In this document: in pieces, positions 54,382 through 59,263 of the stretch
Position numbering within the stretch: the first letter of the stretch is position 1
How the letters are laid out: each line of letters starts with the position of its first letter
Virus record (IMG/VR): IMGVR_UViG_3300037096_000007
Location: 1-59,263 of that record
DNA: 59,263 nt
Strand: one strand, 5' to 3'
DNA from: a virus
The notes under the pieces: generated by a model
Database searches by the model: none
Seen by the model: the letters and a program-made list of their open reading frames with translations, nothing else
What the model was told of the DNA's origin: nothing
Made by a program: the position numbers and the translations under genes

Positions 54382-54873
54382 TCATGGCGGAGGCTTCCGC
54401 ACACCGGCATTGTTGTCGATAATGATGAGAGCTGCGGCAATCTGCCGATTAATGTCTGCGATCTGCGCTTGCGTCTGGTCGATTTGTTTGCCAACTGCCG
54501 AAATGACAGCCTGGAATGTTTTGTCCTCGACAGGATCATGAGCGAGCCTGGCGATGAGAACTGCTTGCTGCGTTTCGACAATGGTAAGCCGCGCTCTCAA
54601 GCTGTCGAGTTGCTCCAGAGTACCTGTCAAATAGGCTTTATGCTCATCCTTAGTGAGATACTTATCGAGCGATTCATATAGATGCTGAGTGGTGGCCTTG
54701 GTGACGTTGAAGTCGGTTGCTAATCGTTCACGATCAGCGGCTTCTATTTTTTCGACATTATTAAACTGCGTCTGAAAGATCGTCCATTGTGCAGCCCACA
54801 TCATACCGACGACGCTAATGGCGCCTACAATGGTCATCCATGAGATTTGCGGTTCGGCTTTGCCGTTAGCCAC
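54382..54873 (-). CDS. Membrane-anchored coiled-coil protein, 163 aa
   Basis: GTG start at 54873. One N-terminal span (ISWMTIVGAISVVGMMWAAQ), then long charged coiled coil (ADRERLATDFNVTKATTQHL, EQLDSLRARLTIVETQQAVL) and a Pro-rich end. The N-in/C-out topology suits an inner-membrane spanin-like or tether protein in the lysis region; not proven. Confidence 0.5.
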   Translation of the reverse strand: MANGKAEPQISWMTIVGAISVVGMMWAAQWTIFQTQFNNVEKIEAADRERLATDFNVTKATTQHLYESLDKYLTKDEHKAYLTGTLEQLDSLRARLTIVETQQAVLIARLAHDPVEDKTFQAVISAVGKQIDQTQAQIADINRQIAAALIIIDNNAGVRKPPP

Positions 54874-54881
54874 GGCGCCAG

Positions 54882-55217
54882 CTACCCTCTATAATCAGGG
54901 TTTGGAATGGCCATAATGCCGCCATCCGGCCCATAACCGCTGATCGTTGGCGGTTGATTGGCGAAGTAGTAATCCGCCGCTTGAGCGGCGGCGGTTGTCG
55001 AGCCGCTCTTATTCAAAACCGCCGCGAACGCGGACAATGCCGGATGGGCTTGCGCTAAAAGCCCTATTGCGTCCTCGCCGAGCGGCAAAACCGTTTCGGC
55101 GAGGCTGATCCATTCTGCAATGGATAGCCCCGCCAAGATCGCCCGAGAGATTGTCCGCCAGCTAAGGCGATGACAAGGGCGATCAGCGGCATTAGAGAAC
55201 CGAAGTCTGCGCAGCAA
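54882..55217 (-). CDS. Small protein with uncertain start, up to 111 aa
   Basis: The convincing part is the C-terminal ~80 residues (SIAEWISLAETVLPLGEDAI, AHPALSAFAAVLNKSGSTTA, NQPPTISGYGPDGGIMAIPN). The Arg/Cys-rich N-terminus from ATG 55217 overlaps the previous gene and looks noncoding. A natural TAATG start at 55192 lies in another frame and stops after 42 codons. A TTG at about 55130 is in frame. Possibly a frameshift or assembly indel. Confidence 0.4.
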   Translation of the reverse strand: MLRRLRFSNAADRPCHRLSWRTISRAILAGLSIAEWISLAETVLPLGEDAIGLLAQAHPALSAFAAVLNKSGSTTAAAQAADYYFANQPPTISGYGPDGGIMAIPNPDYRG

Positions 55218-55530
55218 CCATCGCTTCGATTTGCGAGATAAGTTGAGAGACTTGCAGGGGATCGGTCGCCACTTTGAGTTCCTGCAATTGAGGCAGAACG
55301 CTGGTCGGCAGGCCGGGGATGCTTTCGATCTTGATGATGATTTCCGGTGCCGCAGCGGCGTAAGCCGGAATGTTGTTCAAGAGCGCGCCAAGCTGAGTAA
55401 GCTGAGCGGTGACTTGCGCGCTGACCGAGTTGAATGCCGAAACGGAGCTTAGAACGCTTGTAAGCTGCGTCCCGGTTACGCCGGAGTTGGTGAGAGCGGT
55501 AAGAATCGAACCGAAGTTGAAGCTTGCCAT
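55192..55530 (-). CDS. 112-aa helical Ala/Ser/Leu-rich protein
   Basis: Start at ATG 55530. MASFNFGSILTALTNSGVTG, TQLTSVLSSVSAFNSVSAQV, PGLPTSVLPQLQELKVATDP. Amphipathic helices, no membrane segment. The open frame continues upstream with a Pro-rich extension. Unrecognised; lysis/tail accessory region. Confidence 0.55.
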   Translation of the reverse strand: MASFNFGSILTALTNSGVTGTQLTSVLSSVSAFNSVSAQVTAQLTQLGALLNNIPAYAAAAPEIIIKIESIPGLPTSVLPQLQELKVATDPLQVSQLISQIEAMVAAQTSVL

Positions 55531-55618
55531 ATCAGGGGGTGTCCTTGGTTGAGGGTTGAAGATGTTAGGGCGGCTAGGGAACGGTGGTCGATTGAAAAGA
55601 GGCAGCATCGGGGCGTCC

Positions 55619-55819
55619 TTATTTCTGAGCGACCGCAGAAGGAGCGGCCTTTGCACGTACTTGTGCAGCCGCAGTCAGAATGTCACCCACAATCAGCGTA
55701 ATATCGGCGTCTGGAACCTCTGCGGCTTCCCAACCGAGAAGCGCAGCAATTCTCGTTTTCGCCGCATTAAATCCTGCGGTTGCTTCGCTTGGTGAATAGA
55801 GCGGAGTTGTCATTTTCAA
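55619..55819 (-). CDS. 66-aa helical protein
   Basis: AAAGGAGAT precedes ATG 55819. TPLYSPSEATAGFNAAKTRI, DADITLIVGDILTAAAQVRA. Ala-rich, soluble. Unrecognised. Confidence 0.55.
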   Translation of the reverse strand: MKMTTPLYSPSEATAGFNAAKTRIAALLGWEAAEVPDADITLIVGDILTAAAQVRAKAAPSAVAQK

Positions 55820-55825
55820 TCTCCT

Positions 55826-56446
55826 TTATGCCGCAACCTTTGGGACCACGGTATCAAGAACCGGCGGCGTTGGCGTGGCGGGATCGGCTATAGCCGTTTC
55901 AATTCTCGCCTTGATTGCCTCCACAGCTTCGCCACTTTGAGGATCAAGCCCCAGCGCTTTGATGGTATCGGCAGCATGAGCCTGAGCGTATGCCACAGCT
56001 TTCGCTACAACCTCATTTTTGATTTGGACTTGTCCTTTTCCGGCTGCATCTGCCTCCGCTGCGGCTGCGCCGGCATTAATACCATTCAAGAGAATGCGGT
56101 CCAGTTTATCGCTGAGAAGTTCAGCACCTTGCACCCCGGCATTTTTTAATAGCCGGATGATAAGCGCTGTCAGAAACCCACTGAGAGTGCCACCAAAAGC
56201 CAGTGTGGCCCAATCCAGCACTTGCCCTGCCAGCGTGCCGGTGCTGATTGTCGTGCTGCTCGTCACCGGGGCTGTCGTGGTGATCGTGTTTTGCGTCGCT
56301 GGCGCGTTTGGCATCGGCACGGCGGTTGAGGTCACAGACTCCGCAACCGTTGGAGAGGCGGCTTGAGGCGTCGTCGTCGTTGGCGCTTGCGCAACAGCCG
56401 GGCAGATCGAAAACGCCAAAACGATGCCGAAGATTATTTTGCGCAT
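55826..56446 (-). CDS. Exported/membrane protein with holin-like helices, 206 aa
   Basis: Signal peptide MRKIIFGIVLAFSICPAVAQ, a Thr/Pro/Ala-rich linker (~22-70), then a hydrophobic helix (WATLAFGGTLSGFLTALIIR). The C-terminal helices (KNEVVAKAVAYAQAHAADTI, KALGLDPQSGEAVEAIKARI) resemble phage LLH-type holin-associated proteins. Close to the endolysin, so a lysis role is plausible; not firm. Confidence 0.55.
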   Translation of the reverse strand: MRKIIFGIVLAFSICPAVAQAPTTTTPQAASPTVAESVTSTAVPMPNAPATQNTITTTAPVTSSTTISTGTLAGQVLDWATLAFGGTLSGFLTALIIRLLKNAGVQGAELLSDKLDRILLNGINAGAAAAEADAAGKGQVQIKNEVVAKAVAYAQAHAADTIKALGLDPQSGEAVEAIKARIETAIADPATPTPPVLDTVVPKVAA

Positions 56447-56456
56447 TGTCTTTTCC

Positions 56457-56564
56457 TTAAATCATTCCTATTGCCATTATTAGCATAGTTGCCACGAACG
56501 CGCCACAAACAAGCGCCAGCGCGGCCCAACACGTTTCGGACCAATCCTCATATAGCCAACTCAT
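56457..56564 (-). CDS. 35-aa membrane peptide, candidate holin
   Basis: MSWLYEDWSETCWAALALVC then GAFVATMLIMAIGMI. One long span. ATG overlaps the endolysin stop (ATGA), so it is translated with the endolysin. Position and topology suit a small holin or pinholin-like peptide. Confidence 0.5.
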   Translation of the reverse strand: MSWLYEDWSETCWAALALVCGAFVATMLIMAIGMI

Positions 56565-57214
56565 GCCCCTAATTCCCGCCGCCAGATATTGGTCCATGAG
56601 GTACGTTCCGATAACCCGATTGTGCCGCCGTTGAGTTTCTTGGTCGTATTGAAAACGTCGCCATTTTCAGCATAGGGTAAGCATCCGCAGAGAATGAAAT
56701 CGGCCACGCCACATTCTAATGCATTGGTTGGCGATGAAAATAATTCAGGATGGGTTAGCACGTCAATTCCGGTTTTCTTTGCTACCGCCGCGTAGCCGTC
56801 TTTGCCGGTGCATTGCGATAGGCCGCGACCGATATAATTTGATCCATCGTGCGTGCTGGGCGGCCCATTACCCATGCGGTTGCCGTAGGTGTCGTCCATC
56901 AGCTTAATATCGAATTGCGGATCGCTGACATAGGAACCGATGCGCTCATATACCTGCTCAACGCTGGTATAGCGATTCGGCCAAAGTTGGCAGGCGCGGG
57001 CTGGCGTGTAGCGAATGTCCTCAACCATATCGACGCCGCCGCCCGTTTCCTCCGAGAATTGTCCGAACATCATGGCGACAGTCAAAGCGGTCGTGACGCC
57101 ATATTTTGCGAATACCATATCAACGCTTGCCGCAATACCCTCCATTAACCCCGCCACGGCTGAATCCCCGTGAGGCCAATGTCTCTGCAATTGAGCAAGC
57201 GTAATAAGGCTCAT
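56561..57214 (-). CDS. GH19-family endolysin, 217 aa
   Basis: Chitinase-19 fold: VAMMFGQFSEETGGG gives the catalytic Glu pair region (Glu55/Glu56), RYTPARACQLWPNRY, YGNRMGNGP, SNYIGRGLSQCTGKDGYAAV. Phage members of this family cut the peptidoglycan glycan strand. No signal peptide; export presumably by holin. Flanked by an exported 82-aa protein and a 35-aa membrane peptide, making a compact lysis cassette. Confidence 0.85.
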   Translation of the reverse strand: MSLITLAQLQRHWPHGDSAVAGLMEGIAASVDMVFAKYGVTTALTVAMMFGQFSEETGGGVDMVEDIRYTPARACQLWPNRYTSVEQVYERIGSYVSDPQFDIKLMDDTYGNRMGNGPPSTHDGSNYIGRGLSQCTGKDGYAAVAKKTGIDVLTHPELFSSPTNALECGVADFILCGCLPYAENGDVFNTTKKLNGGTIGLSERTSWTNIWRRELGA

Positions 57215-57459
57215 TTCGGCGGAACATCTGGCGTGGTTGGCACCGTTGGTTTTTTAAATTCCGCTACCTGCTTTTGGAGATCGTCATTTGTGCGCTGTGC
57301 CTGCACCAACGCGGCGCGATATTGGATATTCTGATTGATTTCCTCCATCAGTTTGCCACTCAGGCTTTGCTCCATTGGGGATGCTGGCGGCTGCTGCGCC
57401 ATTGCGGCATTGGCATAACAAGTCATAATAATTGTCGCGCAAAACAATCCAAATTTCAT
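57211..57459 (-). CDS. 82-aa exported coiled-coil protein in lysis cassette
   Basis: Start at ATG 57459 (AAGGATCGACACG upstream); an ATG six codons earlier lacks a site. Signal peptide MKFGLFCATIIMTCYANAAM ending AQ, then a helical part (KLMEEINQNIQYRAALVQAQ) and a Pro-rich tail. Overlaps the endolysin start. Possible u-spanin-like or periplasmic lysis helper; no lipobox seen. Confidence 0.5.
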   Translation of the reverse strand: MKFGLFCATIIMTCYANAAMAQQPPASPMEQSLSGKLMEEINQNIQYRAALVQAQRTNDDLQKQVAEFKKPTVPTTPDVPPK

Positions 57460-57473
57460 CGTGTCGATCCTTT

Positions 57474-59263
57474 TCAAAAGAGGCCGAAAGTGCAGCCGGG
57501 ACCAGACCCGGAAGAGACAGGAATGGACGGGCTACCGAAGCACCCAACCCTTGCGCCGGACGTTCTGTTTATAATTAGGCCATTTGGCCGAACGCTATAC
57601 AGGTAGGTATCGGAAGCGATACTTGAAGTACCATCCATGGCTGATCCTGTAATCGTAACAAGATCAGAAACGCCAACAACAAGACCGTCAATTTCGCCAT
57701 TGACCCATGATGTTAAAAAAGCCGCAGAGCCAGAAAGTTTAGCAATATAGACACAGGCATTATCTGTTGTGTTGATGCAAGAGCTGACGCTATCGCTATC
57801 CACAAATGTATCGCCGCCGTTGCTGTTGGCGTCGGCAACTTCCACTATGGAGTAAGATATTGAACTGCTTAAAGCATTGTGGTCAAATTTGCTCCTGATA
57901 AAATGACTACCACCATCGAGAGAATAAAGATTGCAGCCGCCCGGAGGGGTAGCGTTGCCAGAGCCTCCTGTCGGCCCCCACCCCGAGGCATAAATATCAA
58001 AGAACGTCCAATCTGCTAATCGCAAGTTTGCTAACGCGCAATAGCCGCCCCAAATCCGAACATGCTCAAAATAACCGCCTGGACCAACAATTGTGCCGTT
58101 TACGACAACACAATTATTTGCAACCGCGTTGCTTTGCTCGCAGTCAACAGAAATGTCACGCAGTCCTTGTGTAAATTGCCCGACGCTTCCGCCTATCGGC
58201 GCATTTGAAAATGTAACCGCGACCTCATCATCTGTGACAAATATGGAGATACATTCTCTTGATGGCGCTTGTAAAAATACACCAGCCTTTACTATCAGGC
58301 CGCCGCCGTTGACAAAATAACTTCCGCAATCCAACCAGACAATGCCCCCGCATTCAGTGACAACTGGGCTGGAATTGCAGGTGCTTGACAAAAAATCGAT
58401 CTGACATTGGATGGCGGCGCGATCATTGGTTGATCCATTCCCGGTCGCTGCTGGAAAGCAACCGTTCGCGCCAGACTTTGCGCTTGCAAAGGGCTGGCCG
58501 CTAAATAGGGCCTCACCACGCACTAATGCATTGCCATTAACATCCAACGGTTGTGCTGGCGTGGCCGTCTGGATGCCAAGGCTTCCTCGCACCACGCCGC
58601 TACCATTAACATCTAGTGGTTGCGCTGGCGTAGCTGTTTGAATTCCGAAATTTCCTGAGCCCGCCAGCGTCGCGTAAACTGTATTGTTGGTAACGAATTG
58701 CAGCGGAAAATTGCCAGTAGAACCGACAACAGATGCATACCCGCTGGTCCCCACTGACATACAGGCACCAGCAAGACAATCAACCCCGACAAGAATAGAG
58801 CCGCCGCCGGTATTTTCAATGAGTTGATATGCCTGGCTAGTTCCACTTGAGTTGGTAGTGAGCGCCAGTAACGGGGTTGACCCGCCTGCATTGGCAACCT
58901 GCAATGGGGCTGCTGGTGCCGTGGTGCCAATACCAACATAGCCATTGGCTAATGCCGTAAGTCGAGGTATGAAATCCGTTACAAGTTCCGTAGCAGTTGC
59001 GCCCACACTACCGAATGCGGCGGCATACGCTAGGCTTCCTGTACCAAGATCGCCACCAGCGCCGCTATCCACTCCGATTAGCGCTTCGGCGCCAGTGTTT
59101 TGAATCAACCCGAATACCTGATTGGTGCCACCTGAACTGGCATAGGCTTTAATGAATGGGGTTGAACCAGCGGCCCCGCGAACATCGAGATATGCGGTCG
59201 GTGCCGTAACGCCAATTCCAACATTGCCAACAGCTGTGATCCGCATGATCTCAGAATCATTGC
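57474..59263 (-). CDS. Tailspike A, C-terminal part with pectate-lyase-like beta-helix (runs off window end)
   Basis: Continuation of the gene at 1-1203, joined by the 88 missing bases. Near its start it has the same stem repeats as gene B (NVGIGVTAPTAYLDV, YVGIGTTAPAAPLQV). Two tandem GIQTATPAQPLDVNG units follow, encoded by a 69-bp duplication. From ~residue 260 of this fragment the sequence is a right-handed beta-helix of the Pectate_lyase_3 type: GCFPAATGNGSTNDRAAIQC, ECGGIVWLDCGSYFVNGGGL, GLRDISVDCEQSN, YFEHVRIWGG. Such domains in tailspikes bind or cleave surface polysaccharide; catalytic residues cannot be named. Ends with a Cys-containing tail (GPGCTFGLF). Confidence 0.85.
   Translation of the reverse strand, partial: NDSEIMRITAVGNVGIGVTAPTAYLDVRGAAGSTPFIKAYASSGGTNQVFGLIQNTGAEALIGVDSGAGGDLGTGSLAYAAAFGSVGATATELVTDFIPRLTALANGYVGIGTTAPAAPLQVANAGGSTPLLALTTNSSGTSQAYQLIENTGGGSILVGVDCLAGACMSVGTSGYASVVGSTGNFPLQFVTNNTVYATLAGSGNFGIQTATPAQPLDVNGSGVVRGSLGIQTATPAQPLDVNGNALVRGEALFSGQPFASAKSGANGCFPAATGNGSTNDRAAIQCQIDFLSSTCNSSPVVTECGGIVWLDCGSYFVNGGGLIVKAGVFLQAPSRECISIFVTDDEVAVTFSNAPIGGSVGQFTQGLRDISVDCEQSNAVANNCVVVNGTIVGPGGYFEHVRIWGGYCALANLRLADWTFFDIYASGWGPTGGSGNATPPGGCNLYSLDGGSHFIRSKFDHNALSSSISYSIVEVADANSNGGDTFVDSDSVSSCINTTDNACVYIAKLSGSAAFLTSWVNGEIDGLVVGVSDLVTITGSAMDGTSSIASDTYLYSVRPNGLIINRTSGARVGCFGSPSIPVSSGSGPGCTFGLF
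58534..58646. repeat. 69-bp tandem duplication inside tailspike A
   Basis: CCATTAACATC begins at 58534 and again at 58603, each followed by a closely similar ~44-base stretch ending in an attc/atgcc segment. It encodes two consecutive 23-residue units with PAQPLDVNG. Period 69 bp keeps frame. Confidence 0.7.
59137..59263. repeat. Terminal copy of 320-bp repeat (right end)
   Basis: Identical to 2756-2882 over 127 bases. Together with 1-105 it shows that the window breaks inside a repeat. Confidence 0.95.

Noticed and set aside
1-59263. tRNA genes, CRISPR arrays, insertion sequences, attachment sites
   Set aside because: Reading both strands I saw no cloverleaf with a GTTCGA-type T-arm, no regularly spaced repeats, no transposase and no tRNA-end-like duplication; a tRNAscan-type search would be decisive.

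Overview
This window looks like an essentially complete, circularly permuted genome of a P22-like short-tailed phage (podovirus). The likely host is an alphaproteobacterium, probably of the order Hyphomicrobiales. The phage type rests on the virion genes: a P22-type portal, a gp5-type coat with a scaffolding gene upstream, gp4-like and gp10-like neck proteins, a run of candidate ejection proteins and tailspike-like proteins. The host inference rests on a GcrA-like regulator (GcrA is confined to Alphaproteobacteria), on DUF3309- and DUF1515-type small proteins common in Hyphomicrobiales, and on many Sec signal peptides of Gram-negative type. I see no integrase, DNA polymerase, tRNA, insertion sequence or CRISPR array.

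The two window ends lie in one repeat. Bases 1-105 match 2971-3075 and bases 59137-59263 match 2756-2882. Together they flank an 88-base stretch (2883-2970) that is absent at the ends. Restoring those 88 bases joins both end fragments into one intact minus-strand tailspike gene of about 1026 codons and gives a circular map of about 59.35 kb.

Layout. (a) The late block is on the minus strand and is read right to left from 31.7 kb through the window edge to 53.1 kb. It starts with regulators and an HNH protein, then a TerS-like gene, a fibre set, TerL carrying an intein, portal, scaffold, coat, neck genes, ejection proteins (one with a SleB-type hydrolase domain) and three large signal-peptide-bearing tail proteins. 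It ends with lysis genes (GH19 endolysin, small membrane proteins) and accessory secreted proteins. (b) 31.8-32.6 kb holds three small plus-strand genes. (c) 32.5-39.2 kb, minus strand, holds a NusG/RfaH-like protein, an IbrA/IbrB-like pair with an unknown gene between them, an SF2 helicase, a DUF1376 protein, a protein resembling DnaA domain IV, and a RuvC-like nuclease. (d) 39.3-42.7 kb, plus strand, starts from a divergent operator region and carries an HTH protein and an ERF recombinase operon. (e) 42.7-53.1 kb, plus strand, holds about 40 mostly tiny, tightly packed, unrecognised genes. One divergent RHH repressor with a perfect inverted-repeat operator interrupts them.

The replication genes (helicase, DnaA-like, DUF1376, ERF, RuvC-like) without a polymerase suggest use of the host replisome. 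The most striking items are a class-3-type intein placed exactly in the terminase P-loop, the signal peptides on presumptive tail proteins, the ibrA/ibrB-like module, a phage GcrA homologue, and several clear but undescribed operator and intercistronic repeats in the early region.
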